Source of the DNA: Melanocharis versteri
Lineage: Eukaryota > Chordata > Aves > Passeriformes > Melanocharitidae
Length of the DNA stretch: 64,000 nt
Assembly (NCBI GenBank): GCA_013397845.1
Contig: VZTG01007186.1
Coordinates: forward strand, 130,478 to 194,477
Reading direction: 5' to 3'
Shown: piece by piece, positions 27,901 through 40,686 of the stretch
How the letters are laid out: every line of letters begins with the position of its first letter
Numbering within the stretch: position 1 is the stretch's first letter
The notes under the pieces: model-generated
Seen by the model: the letters and a program-made list of their open reading frames with translations, nothing else
What the model was told of the DNA's origin: nothing
Databases searched by the model: none
Translations under genes and position numbers: made by a program

Positions 27901-29392
27901 AGGGGAAAGATGAACCTGGAAAGGCAGGGCAAGAGCATCCAGATGTAACAGGAGAGATGCTGGTGGTGAGAAGAGCGCTTCTGAGAAACCTGCTTTTATC
28001 TCCTGCAAATCTGCTTTACTATTTCAGCCCATATTCTTTATTTGCCCTCACCTCATGCCATGCATGTTTAATTTAAACCTGAGACAAGCCAAGGACAGAA
28101 ACACAAACTGTGTGTCCATGGCTCTCTCATGCCACCTCCAGCTTCCCCAAGAAAGCCAAACATGCAGAGGAGAGTGACACAGAGACACCTGCTCTGGCAG
28201 GGCAAATTAAAATGTTGGATTCATTGGTGTTACAACATAAAATTAATGTTGCACGTTAAAGGGTCCTTTAGTGGACATCAGGGAGGAAATTACATTCTTG
28301 TCTGGCTGGATAAATTAACTTTTAGACAATAATATTTAGATATTAACATTCTTAATCCATTTCTAACTCCCAGTCCCTTAAGACTGTTGAGGAATAAACC
28401 CCTTATAAGCTGTTTCCAGCTCCAAAAACATTTACAAAGGAAGCTGCTCTAATACTGGGAAAACTTGAGTTTGGAGGATCAAATGACAATTCAAAGGCAA
28501 TTACCAGAGCTGTGGCAGACTCAGTCTCCTGGCTCAGCTCCTGGGGTCTCAGCTATCAGTGCTGCTGCTCAGACCACGGCAGTTTCACTGTGTTATTTGA
28601 GAACCTGTAATAAAATACCTTATTTCCATGCTTTCTGAGTAACCTGCACTCCATGCAGCCGCTCTGTGCCAGTATTGCAGGCAGAAACCAAATAAGCCTG
28701 TGCTGACTCCTGCCTACCCAAACAGCAACCACAACTCCTGCACGCAAAATGCCTTAAATACACTTCTTCCAAGTTAACTAAATGTTGCTGATGTTCTCTG
28801 ATAAATAAAAGCCCTATAAACTGTTCCCAGTGGTACAGTAGTGAGCAGAGAGAAGTGCTTCTAAAGGAAACTCCTTTACACTGAAGTTTTATATGAAGAA
28901 TATGCTGAAGCTTCATCATAAATAATTAAATACCTTTCTAAACTATTAATGCAGCTTGTTGATGGCTTCTGTTTTGCTTACGGTGTTTCAAAGGTGTTGA
29001 CTGTAGGCAAGTATAGATCTTTATCTGTGATGAAAAAAAACTTTGAAAATATTATAACACCTTTGCAGTTGAAAGTGTTTCTCCAGACAGGGACTTAAAA
29101 TTGAAGTGTGCTGTCTGCAAGGCAGCACTCCTAAGGAGGAAGATCTAAAGATCAAAACAGAGCTCAGTAAAGTCACTGCAAACAAATCTATTTGGTGTTT
29201 GACCAGCTAATGTCAGCCACTTAGAAAACACAGAAGTTTCACTGCATAAGGCCACCACCAGAAATATACTGGGCTAGACAGAAATTGTCTGAAGCAATAA
29301 CTGACATTATTTCCAAACTAACTAGCACCAAAAGTGGTTATTCAAGGCACTCCAGTGCTGAGAAACCAGGCACGAGACTGCAGTACATCACT

Positions 29393-29424
29393 TTTCTAAA
29401 TGGAAGTTCCCTTCCATTTAGAAA
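29393..29424. repeat. perfect 14 bp inverted repeat with 4-base loop
   Basis: TTTCTAAATGGAAG (29393-29406), loop TTCC, then CTTCCATTTAGAAA (29411-29424). It stands alone in unique sequence. Confidence 0.9.
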
Positions 29425-32400
29425 GAGTTTATGGGTACCAAGGCAGATGGTATCTAACAGATGAGCACTATCCCAGTTTCTGGATGTTGCAAATTTCCCA
29501 TGATGTTGCAAATTATCAGAACTGTATTTTTGAACTTGGAGAAATGTGACAGAGGTTTTCCAATTATTTTTCTGTTCAGAAAGGTTTGAGCTTTCTAATC
29601 AGCTGATGAAGGGCTGCATAGAGAAGCCTGGAGTATTCCAGTCTCAACCTCCCCCAAGCAGAGGGCACAAATGCCACAGCTCCAAGGCCAGATTTATGTA
29701 AAATCCCTGTCTAAGCTCACTCTGCTAAGAATGGTCCCACTTGGTCATGAGCAATTTTTGTTGTGTGCCACATGCCCTCTGCTCCAAACAACTCCAAGGA
29801 GATCCACAGTTAATATTTCTGTGCGCTCTGGTGATGATGTCAGCCCATTAAAGGCAAGTGTCCCAGGGGATTGTATTAGTGATTTCATATCAAAATAAAA
29901 AGGTTTATATGAAAGGAAAGGGGGAAAACTAAGCTCAGAACCAAAAAAATATTCTGCTAGCTCGTAAGTAGAGTCCCAGATGTGGAAAAGTGCCCCACCC
30001 CACTCCACCCCAAGCCCACATCCTTGCCTTTGTGCTACCACAGTAAAATAACCAATTTCAAAATGCCAACATTAAATCATCTCCTGCTAGTGCAGTAAAC
30101 CTGCAGATGGGCACTCCTGACCTGTCCTACAGAACACAGGGAGCTCCTGTTAATGCTGTTATCTGCTGAGCTGAGATTCCAGTGATGCACATGGCTTCAG
30201 GGCATTGGAATGCTGGAGCCCATCGCTCTGATGTTTATGTTAAATGGGTTGCTCATGTAAATACCAAAGTAAATGGTCAAACTCATTATTTTCTCCTAGG
30301 AAGGTGCTCTGTTTCAATTAGAAAGGACTGCTTCTGTTGACTCCTGCAGCCTTCCTGCAGCCTGCCTGCAGACCTGTAATTGCAACATGATCTCTTACCA
30401 ATTAGGCCACTTCAAAACAAAATGAGAATATTGAGTGTCACCGGCAGATGGTGAAGATCTGTACCAGGTAGATAAAGTCCATGTACATTTTAGAGGAATA
30501 TGAATGAAAAAATAAGCAGAGAAAAATCAAATGTTTCTCGACATTGGAGAAAAATCATGTTCTGCTTCGACTGGACAGGAATAGCAGAGCAAGGAGCAGT
30601 GGCATCAGAGCGGGTGTTCTCCTGCAGCCTGCTCTACATCACTGAGATTCCCAAAAGCTTCCACTCACAAACAGAGCCTATGGAAAATAATTAAAGTCTT
30701 GAGTACTTTGCAGTTCAATCCAGTTACCTCTGGATAATGCACAACTTCCTCCCCACCTCATATAGCACCGACATTTTTTGGTATCATGTTGGGGCACAGA
30801 CATTTTTCTGAGTGCCTGGTCCATCTTCCAGTAAGGGCACTTTAAAAACTACCAAAAGGCTTTCAAATTGCTTTCGTATAACACTATTGGTCTGGATTCT
30901 TATCTTGGCAATTTAGCATCAAAATGTCACTGCCTGATCAAAGTGCTGGAACTCACACTATTTTTCTTTGCTTGAAGAAGCAAAATGATTAACTAGGCTA
31001 TTAGAATAAAAACTTAACAGTGTATGTATTCACAACATTTTGCTCCAACTAATTAATTTCTGATCGAATACCCTGCCAGAGGATCAGCTTACTACCGAGA
31101 TAGCGATCATGGCTTCACAGGGAAGCTTAATTGGATGGGAAGTAGTCCCAGAAGGACACAACTCTGCTGCATCTTGATGCTGTGCTGGATCAAAGGCTGC
31201 TGGGGCTGGGCAGAACAGGGACCCCGTGAACGTGGCTGCAAATGCAGTTGCAAGGCTTTGCTGGCAGCAGGGCCCTCAGTGCAAGCACCAGGGCGTCGGA
31301 GCAGAGGAGAGAGAGCGTGTCCTTCATAATGAAGAGGGTCTTTGGTCAGCTCTGCATCCCTAGAGGGCAGGGTTACATCTCAGCAACAGGATGGTCAGGT
31401 GTTGGGCAGCGCCGTGCCCGGGCTGGGATGCGGGGTGCACTCTCTTTGAGCATCGTGGGGCACGGCCCCAAGGGCCATCATCCTCCCTCCTGGGGCCACA
31501 GGGCCATTGAGGACCTCACGCCCCGTGCCAGAGCGCGCTGCCAGCAGCCACCGCGAGGGACATGGCCATCGTGGGGCAAGACTGACCTTGCTGTGGCTGG
31601 TGGCAGAAAGGGAAGACCAATGCACTTAAGATCTTTTTAGCCAGCTTTAGTCAATTAAACCAGGAATGTGACAAAAATTCCTCCAACAAAAGCATCCATG
31701 TGAGAATTCCTTACTGTGAGAAGGTAGATTGGCAGTTGTCATCTGCTCTCTCTTCGCCTGTTTTAAGGGAAGAGTGTGAAGGATTTGGTCACAGGTCAGC
31801 ACCTGCCCTGCACTGATTTTAAGGCCTGTCTTGTTTTCAACACGTGGTCAGTGCCTCATGGGTACAAACCTGTCAGCATTGTCTGGATGACGTGGGGCAC
31901 AATCCCCAGAAGAGTCCTTCTGTGAGGCAAAGGGTCGATCCAGTAATGAGTAACTCAACATGCAGCACCTCCAAATTATAATTAAAATTGAATATTGGAT
32001 CATTTTAATGAAATTAATCCAACACTTCTGCTAACTGAATTGTGGTTAAATGACCTGGGGCAAATTGAGGCAGTCCCTGTGGAAATCTTAGCACTACAGG
32101 CAGATTAAAAAGAAAAATGCAGGTCTTCTTTAAAACAGTCTTCATTCAGTTTGTTATGAACCTGATTCCAAGTTCTGCCAGCAGCCTAATAATGCTGCTG
32201 AAGACAGTTGTACTCTGCTGCAGAAAGCAAGGGGAGCAGTTCTTCAGCTCTCCTCACTCAATACTGAGATGAAAGGTCCTTTTCTTTACAAAAAAAGTTA
32301 CTAGCTCTCAGTAGACCATAATGCTCATGTTGGAGTCTTAAGGTTAACAGCTTGGGTTTGGACATTTTTCTTTCGAAATGTCTTTCATGCTTGGATAAAT

Positions 32401-34926
32401 CATTCCTTTTCCTCAATGCAGTACCATTTTTCCCAGCAGCCATTCAAAAACAAATGAAAAATCTGTGAAGGAATTGTAGACAAAAGACAGCAGACACATG
32501 AAACTCACAAGAAGTTTTGAAAAAACCTACAGAAAACCCAGACGGGTGTGTGATACAGCATTACATGTTTTATTAGCAGCAGTCGTAGTAGCTCACTGAA
32601 GCTTCTGAAGCATCTTACTCCCTCCTCGGGGTGACTCATTTCTCCCTCATCCCAAACACCGCAGCCCATCACGGTGGAAAATACTGACTTTGCAGAGCAG
32701 CATTAAGGGATGAAGAGCGTGCACTGAGAAAATTCCCGTGCTGTCCTTCAACAAAAATAGACCTCGCTGAAAGAAAGCAGGGCCCAGGCATGTGTACAGA
32801 CTTGACATTTGAGAGATTGTCATCACACCAGTACTAATGAGGTGTGCATTAATGCTCATCGCTGGTTGTTCCTGGGTGAAATACGTGCAGATTCCTGATA
32901 TCCAAGTGATTTGTTGCAGAAATCATGCAGCAGAGGGTAGCAAAGGACATTATAAAAGGAACCTGGAGCACGGGTGAGGTGGGCCTGGCACATTTAACCC
33001 TTCTCAGTCTCCTGAAAAGGTGTCACAACAGGATCATGGCGGACAATGAGGACATGGAGGAATTACTGGGTCCTCCCCTACTGCCTTCACCCGTGCTAAC
33101 CAAAGGTGCAGCTAACTCCTGCCAGAGTCTTCACTGGTTGAAACATGGAAAATAAAGTAAGGGCTGGCAAATTGTGGCCTGTGCTGGCTGAACTTCCCCA
33201 GACAAAGTCAGGGAAGACAAGCACAGACTAGCAGCTCACCCTGGAAGGCAGATCCATGAAGCCCCAGCCTTAAGGAGGGAAGTGCAGATGTAGGGACACA
33301 AGCTGTGTCACACCAGCTGCGTGCAGAGCCAGTCAATGGGTCTCGAATATTTTAGCTTCCTTGCTGACTCCTGGATCTTGCTGTTCTGGTCATCCAAGTC
33401 AGCATCCTCTGAGACCAAACTCAGCTCATGGCCCCTGCCAAGGGCTGCTCCAGGTGAACAGCATGGATAAGGCTGGACTGGGCTGGGCTCCCACAGCCCT
33501 CTGCAGTCCCCAGCACTCTCCTGGGGGACTCTGACAGACCTTTGTGCTCCCTGACAGGGCCTGTGAGATGCATCCCCAGTTCCATGAGATGACACCATTC
33601 TGCTGGTTGGCTGTGACTCACCCTTCATGCTTTTTCAGACTCTGCAATTAAGGAAACCCCCAAATGATAACCAGCATCTCAGAGATTTCCCCTGAGCCCA
33701 GGGAGGACGAGGGCTAAGTACCATGGCAGGGGAGGCAGGTGCCAGCTGTAAGCTGTGCTTACACTCCACACCACTCCAGGAGACCAGAGCGTGGGCACCA
33801 GGCAAGGTCCATGGTGATCCACAGTCTCTCCAAAAAACTTGCTGTTACTGCAAATCTGTGTGTGAGGCAGTTGACACAGGGTTTCTTTTGTTCCCACTGC
33901 TCTCCCTGTTGTGCTGCATAGACAAAAGCAGAGATAGGTTTTCATGGCAAGAAAAGCAAATAAATATATTAATATAAAGAAGAACAGGAAGGGGAAAAAC
34001 AAGTGCAAGGATTAAGTTAAACATGGTGTTTTCCTGGTGTTTCTCAGGACCTTCTACGTATCAGCTGCTCTGAAGATGGGGGTGCTTTCCTCTTTGCAGA
34101 AGCAAGACCACAGATGTGGCTGAACCTGCAGTTTTAGCTTAGGGACCAGAAAACAGACTTTTATTTACTGGTGCAAACACATCCATAAAGCTGTGCCAGT
34201 GACCTGGCTCTGCAGAACGTGTCTTGTACAGTTTTGCATCCAGAGTTGAAGCATCCCAGATTTACGCAGCAACCTTGCACTTGGCATCTGGTTAAGGTCC
34301 TCACCAGAGTGGAGGGCTGAGGTGACTCCAGATCCTGCCATGTGTTCCTCACACCCTGCTGCAAATCCCTTCCAGGAAGTCATCACCTGTGTATCTCAAA
34401 GCGGGCTCCAGAAAGTGAGGCTGGGCCCAGGTTTCACTGCAGTTAAGATGATTTGGGACCCCACACCTTCACTCTGTCCCTGTGAGCACAGACTGATGCT
34501 GCCAAAGGGCCCACGGCAGCTCTACTGCTGCAGTAAATGCTCTTTGCAGAGACCAGGGGACACTCACCTTTGGCAAATGATGCTCCACTGGAAACTAGGA
34601 CCCTGAGAAAGCCACAGCAGCTGCAGTGCATCCCAGCCAAGGGCTGCACTCCTGTAGGTCCTTCCTGCTGCCCCAGGGGAAGCCCCACAGCAGCTCCTGG
34701 AAGAGTTAGGGGAAGGTGAGAGTTGCCCAGCATCCTGCCCTGCCTCCCGGCGTTCCCGTGCGAAGAGAGCAACCACTCACTTCCTGCCTCCCTTAGACTG
34801 AGGAGAGCAAGCGGGATAAGAGCGAAATCCCTGTGACAGAGCACAGCGTGTGTCGCTGCCCATGAGCTGAGGTGGCATCTCCCGTCTGCGCGCACGGAAC
34901 CCGCAGGTAGCCCTCAGGTCCTGCTC

Positions 34927-34988
34927 ACACACACACACATCTCCATGTCAGCACGAGCAGACAAACACTGTAGGAAGGAAGGAAGGAA
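34927..34988 (+). repeat. short CA and GGAA microsatellites
   Basis: An (AC)n tract near 34927-34941 is followed about 30 bases later by about four GGAA units at 34974-34988. Confidence 0.8.
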
Positions 34989-36704
34989 GCGCATCTTCGT
35001 GCACACTGGTTCCCGTTTCACCACATTCATTACCTTAATATCACATTAACACAGCAAGGGCATTGATGCTGTAATTGCGTTCCAGCTGCCTGAATGCTCC
35101 TCTTAATTTAGTCACGCTACTTTAGCTTTGTTGTGAGTTACAAATCATTCTTGCTCTCAAGAAGCAAATCAATTTACAGATGTTGCAAGAGATAGGATTA
35201 CCCAGCAGGTTTTCTTTTTTTAACACATGCAATGTATAAACTTTATTAAATGAGAGCAATTTCTCCAGGGAAGTCCAACAGGCACTGACATTGATGGCAG
35301 AGGGAGACAAATTGCAAAGGTTTTTGAGCTTCAAGTCTTTGAGCATCACAGTCTCCTTGTTCATGAATTGAAGGAATTCTGACACAAACAATACAACGAA
35401 GCAAGAACACAAGTCACTTCCTGTGCAGGTTTTTAAGTTCTCATTGATTTTTCAAGGGCACAGATATTATGCACATACATATGTTATTATCAGAACATGA
35501 CATGTTGGCTTGTTTGAGATTGGCGCCATCTTTCTTACTCTGAGCAAGATTTCTCGGTCAGTTTGAATTTTGCTGTGGTTTTGGTCACATTTTCAAGGAA
35601 AGGTGACCCAATAGTTTGAGGCTTAAATCTAAAACATTCCCTACTTTGTTACAATGATCTTTGTATGGATGAGTTATCTGGTTTGTTAAATAACAGTAAC
35701 AGGATAAAGCAAAACCATTTTTTTCTGGACTACTGGCAAGCAGCCACACTCTTGTGCAGCCTTTCTCTGCTATGTTTACTCCATTTCCAATCACCCTCTC
35801 GGCCATACATTTACTGAATTACATGGTTGTGTTGGGGAAGCTGCTCTTTTCCCTATACGATTGCTGTTCCTAATTAAAATAATTAGAGACAGTATCCACA
35901 GATGGTGCTGAAGAGCAGCAACACCGCCCTGGACTGTAACATCAAGAATATTCCAAAGAGCTGCAACCGCCATCACCAGCTGCTGATCACATAAACTTCT
36001 AGTGATGGGTACTTCTGGAGATATTGCACTGTTTCCGGCCATCAGTACATAATAAACTTTGGCATTTCTATAAAAGCACCTTAACATCTCAAATAAACAT
36101 GAAAATTTCATTTTGTACAATAATAATATGTCTCTATAATTTTTTTTAAGCCATCTTCTTTAAAGCCTTCTTTGGAAGTTGCCTGTAATGCAGTCTCAAT
36201 ACGTGTTGTCCACTCTTCTGGCGTACTCTGGAGACTGTGATATATGATTTATGGGGGTGAAACACACATTTCACCTGTAGTGCCAGTGATCTTTCTGCCT
36301 TGCTGCACAAGCTCTGCTCCTGGTATTGACACAGGGAGACAGGCTGGAGATGAGCTGGTGAAATAAAGTTTATTTTGAATAGGGTGATGTCATGGGCTTG
36401 AGTTCAGTGATACTGACCCCAGGCCATACATTTAAGATGAAAATATCACAACTGTTCCCAGCTGGCAGCTTCACAAAAATACATCAGTCTTGAAGGGCAT
36501 GGAAACCTGCTTTTGGAGGCTGTTTACTCTCAGAGAGCTCTCAGAACTGTAACTTTCTTCACACTTTATATATCCAAGAGCCAGCTCATGAAAATAAAAT
36601 CAATCCTCCTACTTCCAGAAGACATGAATTCAATATTGCTTTGAGAATTTAATATCAAGATTTTAAAGAAATGCTGCAACATTACTAAAACCTATACCTT
36701 TTTC

Positions 36705-36770
36705 TTGGTTTTGGCTGGGATAGAGTTCATTTTCTTCCTAGTAGCTCATATAATGCTGTGTTTTTCACTT
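36705..36770 (+). mobile_element. possible endogenous-retrovirus LTR fragment
   Basis: The stretch containing TTTTGGCTGGGATAGAGTTC, ATTTTCTTCCTAGTAGCT and GCTGTGTTTT closely resembles a sequence I associate with avian retroviral LTRs. Only about 65 bp are recognisable; there is no second LTR, no gag/pol/env reading frame and no clear target-site duplication. The assignment is from pattern memory. Confidence 0.45.
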
Positions 36771-39342
36771 GTGAGCAATCAGATGCAATATGTTGGCCCG
36801 TGTCGTACAAGAAATCAGATTTTTCCTTCTGGCTCTTTTCTGTAAAATCTATAACTTTCAATCCTGAATGCTCTTATACAAGAGAAAAATTAAATTGTAT
36901 CAGGAGAGGAGTGAAGGATGCACATTTCGGATACCACTGCACACAAAATCTTGTTGAACCAGCCCTGGGCTTCCCATAGCTTCTAAGAAAATCTGGCCAT
37001 GCCTCCTTCATCTCCCATATAAATTGTGAAAGTTTCAGTTTGCATAGCCTCTCACTACAGACACCAATGTCCATAAGAATGGGACATTGCACTTGGCTGG
37101 GCTCTCTAGGTTTGGCTTGGCTCCACCTAAAAGTAGGCACCCAAAACAAGCAAACTCAATAAATAAATATTGGCATCTCCAAGGACTGCAAAGGGAGAGC
37201 TCAAGCGGTGAGGTTCCAGTATCGTGGATGCTGTTTGTCTGATGAATGTACGTTTAGGTGTAGCCTCAAGTTAAACATTAAATCTGCAACATCGCAGCTC
37301 ATTGAATTCTCAGCAGGTATAACACTGGAATTGCCAGGAGGCTGTACTTTGGTGGAAGACCAAACCAGCCGCAGGATCCTTCACTTTGCATTTTTAGGAA
37401 TCTGTCTGCTTGCTCAGAATTGTTCATGATTGATCACAGAGCATGTGCAGCTTCTCTCTGTCAAACCTCCTAAACTGATTGAAATAGAAAGTTTCAAGAC
37501 AAGCATATATATAACACAATGAAATATCCCACAATAAATAGTGTGAATGAATGGTGTTGACACGAACTGATGTGCTTGTTCCAGACATCACATCATATAG
37601 AACTGAGTCTTTGCAACCTAGAAAAGGTCAAAAACCTTAAAATAGCTGATGTCCACAAGCCTATCCTCTCCCTCAAACTCTAGAGATGTTAGCACTCAAT
37701 TAGTGACACACTAATTTCTTATTTCCCAACACACCGTGACGTTTTGATGCCAGATAACTTTTGCTGTTTTGTAACCAAACCTCGGAGGAAGGCTGGATGT
37801 CACACATTTTAATTTGGATTCTTGTGTTTAATGCAAGTGACAGATGGATATTTTTTTCCTCCACCTTATTTCAGTATTCCAGAAAGACTTATGTTAAAGA
37901 CTCACCCAGGCACCTTGTCTCGGAGGTACCAGAGGATCTGGCATATGCGATTCGTTAACTGAACATTTGTTTCCCCACGAGCAGTACATGTGTCACTTGT
38001 GCTCCGAAGCAATGCATCTTTCAACAGTCTGCACCCACTTCCTTCTGATTCATGGGACAGACAGCAAGGACGACTGATATATTTGGTCTCATCCCACACG
38101 AAGCAGGTTCAGGGGACCAGCGCCCCATGCTGAGGACGCTCCAAGGTCAGGCTTCAAACACCTCATGTGCCCAGGGCTTGGACCACACCACGGTGCTGGT
38201 TTGTGATGCAGAACTCTTCCGCGAGTCAACTTTGCCTCCTCTCCACCCGGACAGCCATTCCACAGGGATGCAGTAGAAATTGAAGGTGACGAAAGGTAGG
38301 ACACTAGGGGTGCATGACCATCAGCACATGGCTGGCCACGGTCCCGGACTGCCGGAGGAGGTGCCTGCATCCAGCAGGGTCACAAGGAGATAAATGGGAG
38401 CCATCATGAGGATGGCAAGAGCACAGAGTCATTGACAGAAGGACTGACAAAAAAATATCAACCTTGTCCTCACTGATAGCTGAAAAGACCTTCTTGGTGG
38501 CATTAGCACACATCAACCTGAGCTGCCCACAATATGCCAGGAAATCTTTTGTATGGGGTAAAATCACAGCATAAGAAATTAAATCCCAGCCTGTATCTGT
38601 GAAACAGAGTTTTAAAGTTTTCAGCTCAGAATATAAGTGTCAAATCACTAAGGTGTCCCAGAGTTTGTGCTGGGGAATCTGAGCTGCCCCACACTGCTCC
38701 CCTCTCCTTGCAGCTCAGCTGAAGTCCTCTCGGGCCCAATTTGCTTGAATCAGATTCCAACCTCCTAATACAGTCACATTTTAAAAGCCTTGGAAGAAAA
38801 AAATCCAGGCTGTGCCTAGAATCTCCCCCATGTTTTACACTATTTTGGTTACAGTGGTCCATATATTGAGAAGACGAGCTACTGCCTGAGCACTCACACC
38901 ATGCCACAAGATGATGTTTTGAAGACCAGCCAAAGCCTGAGTCAATACACGCTTCCACCATCTCCCTTCAAAAGGAGCACTCTACATGGAAGAGGACCCA
39001 AATGCTTTTCGTAAAACATCAGCACCTGCTCACCCTCTTGTGCATGAAGTACACAGTGAAAAAGCAGTGATCGTTGCCGTAGTATCTGTTGAACCTTTGT
39101 TTTCCTATTGCTAAATAACAATCAGGTAAGATTTTTCCTGGAAAATTTTGCTTGAATAAACTACACCAGAAGCACAAATCCAGTCAGTATCTTCAGAAAA
39201 TGTCGCATTTCCTTCTAGAGCAAAGCTTAGCCAGTAAAAGGATTATTTGATTGGCAAAATTAATCAATACAATTTTGAGCAGTAAGGAAATCCTAGCGTA
39301 AAAAATAAGTAAACCAAGACCAACGCTTCAGCTGCTGAATAC
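36771..39342. other. intergenic DNA downstream of SLC35F2
   Basis: Unique sequence past the proposed poly(A) site. No gene or repeat recognised. Confidence 0.7.
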
Positions 39343-39348
39343 TTTATT
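39343..39348 (-). terminator. SLC35F2: candidate poly(A) signal AATAAA of SLC35F2
   Basis: The canonical hexamer on the minus strand is followed within about 30 bases by a G/T-rich stretch (TTGGTCTTGGTTT), a plausible downstream element. A second AATAAA at 39467-39462 lies just before an A-run and is an alternative or an internal-priming trap. Confidence 0.45.
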
Positions 39349-40467
39349 CTTTTGTTACTTCACACACCTGAGCTCTGAAGGCTTGTATAAAATATAAAAT
39401 AAAATAAAACCCCAGTATGGTTTTACCGATCTTAAAACTGCAGCCTTTTTTTTTTTAATCATTTATTGTAAATATAAAAGGGGGTAGGAAAATTGCCAGT
39501 ATATCTACTGAAAGCACCTAACCTTTTGGATATTATGTCATTATTGTTGCAATGAGAGTTGGCTTAGATGATTCAATTTTTTGAAGAAATGCCAATTTCA
39601 TTACAACTCTTTCAGCAGAAATGTGTCCTGTTTCAGGGAGAAATTCACTGAGAAGTGAACTTCCGTTAAAACCATTTTGCTTTCTCATCCAGAAAAAAAA
39701 CCCACTTTCAGTTCTACTGAAGAGAGGAAGAGCCTGCCTTTGCCTCCCCCACAGCTAATGGGAATGCACCAAACAAAAGGCCACAGAGAGAAACAGAAGG
39801 AATTACAAAAACACATATTCAAACTTCCCATACTAGCAAAATTCAAAATAAAATACACATAGCAGCCCCAGCTGCGACAGGGAGTGCAGCAATATGAAGA
39901 GATGAACATTTGGGTGGAATGTAGGCAGCACATCCTCCCGTAGAGGAATGAAGTCCACCGGCACATGTGGAAGGGGTATGAACGTATTATGGCTTAGACA
40001 ACCAGGTCCTGTGAGAAGCTGAGAGGCTTTTGCGAGATGCTGTTTGAGGGCACCCGGCACTGAGGGGTGGAAACCATGAAGCCCTCAGACAGCACCGTGC
40101 AGATTTAGGTCCCTAACGCAATAGAAAACATATTTGCTCCACTTAGTGACCTGGAAGCTTGCTTTGGCTTAGTTTTTTCCCCAAGCATTTGATGTTAAGT
40201 TAATTAAGCACTTAAAAATAACAGTCTCTCACTTTCCAGAGACTCCACATAAATACTAATCTGTCTTCTTCTAAAGGCCAGATTTTCTGCAAGGGCAAAT
40301 CAATACAGTTTCACTGATTGAGGATCTGGCCTTAAAAGTCTATCCAGCGCATTAAACCCAGCACAGCACGACATGTGCCTTGGCAGTAGGATAATTCTCC
40401 GGATTAATATTTGAGGGAAATTTGGCAATTTAAAAAAAAAGCTCTGTTTTGAAGTGCTGCCATTTCT
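39349..40467 (-). other. SLC35F2: probable SLC35F2 3' untranslated region
   Basis: Sequence downstream of the stop on the minus strand, with no splice signal needed to reach a canonical poly(A) signal about 1.1 kb away. It contains a genomic A-run on the minus strand near 39445-39454 that could mis-prime cDNA. The extent is inferred from the signal only. Confidence 0.5.
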
Positions 40468-40686
40468 TTAATCAGTGCTGACCACCACAGTTTCTCCTCT
40501 TGTGAACTGCACAGTAACGGCTGGGGTTTCACTGTCGCTCTCCTCGAGCTTTAGTGCAGCGTTGTCCAAGCCGGCGCTGCTGGGCTGTGGCAGGGCCGTG
40601 GGTTCTGCTGTCCGAGTAGGAGTGGAGCAGTACAAGATGAAGCCCACCATGATGATAACAAAGGACAGGATGTAAAGACCTGAAAA
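40468..40686 (-). CDS. SLC35F2: SLC35F2 exon 8 (helix 10, cytosolic tail and stop)
   Basis: The terminal coding exon is 219 bp, with the TAA stop at 40470-40468. The acceptor is tctctcttctgccag and the phase is 0 from exon 7. It encodes FSGLYILSFVIIMVGFILYC (helix 10), then a 52-residue tail starting STPTRTAEPT. The tail carries a KLEESDSE acidic motif and ends VVVSTD. The TPTRTAEP...LKLEE order separates SLC35F2 from SLC35F1. After KLEE the tail appears about ten residues longer than the human protein as I recall it. Confidence 0.95.
   Translation of the reverse strand, partial: FSGLYILSFVIIMVGFILYCSTPTRTAEPTALPQPSSAGLDNAALKLEESDSETPAVTVQFTRGETVVVSTD

Larger units (their letters stand above)
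24941..36704. other. intergenic, no gene recognised
   Basis: Nearly 12 kb of mostly AT-rich unique DNA with a GC-richer patch at about 31.2-31.6 kb, the hairpin at 29.4 kb and microsatellites at 34.9 kb. No exon with protein-family character seen. Confidence 0.7.

Noticed and set aside
31242..31640. A 132-codon plus-strand gene in a GC-richer patch
   Set aside because: The composition is biased, there is no domain, and overlapping open frames occur on the other strand.
1..39342. Sarcolipin (SLN), the gene expected on this side of SLC35F2 in vertebrates
   Set aside because: I looked for the invariant Met-Trp pair of its membrane helix (ATGTGG on either strand) in a fitting context and found none, so SLN is probably outside the window.
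39462..39467. The main SLC35F2 poly(A) signal
   Set aside because: The hexamer is followed on the gene strand by a genomic A-run and lacks a clear G/T-rich downstream element. The site at 39343-39348 fits better, though this one may be used as an alternative.
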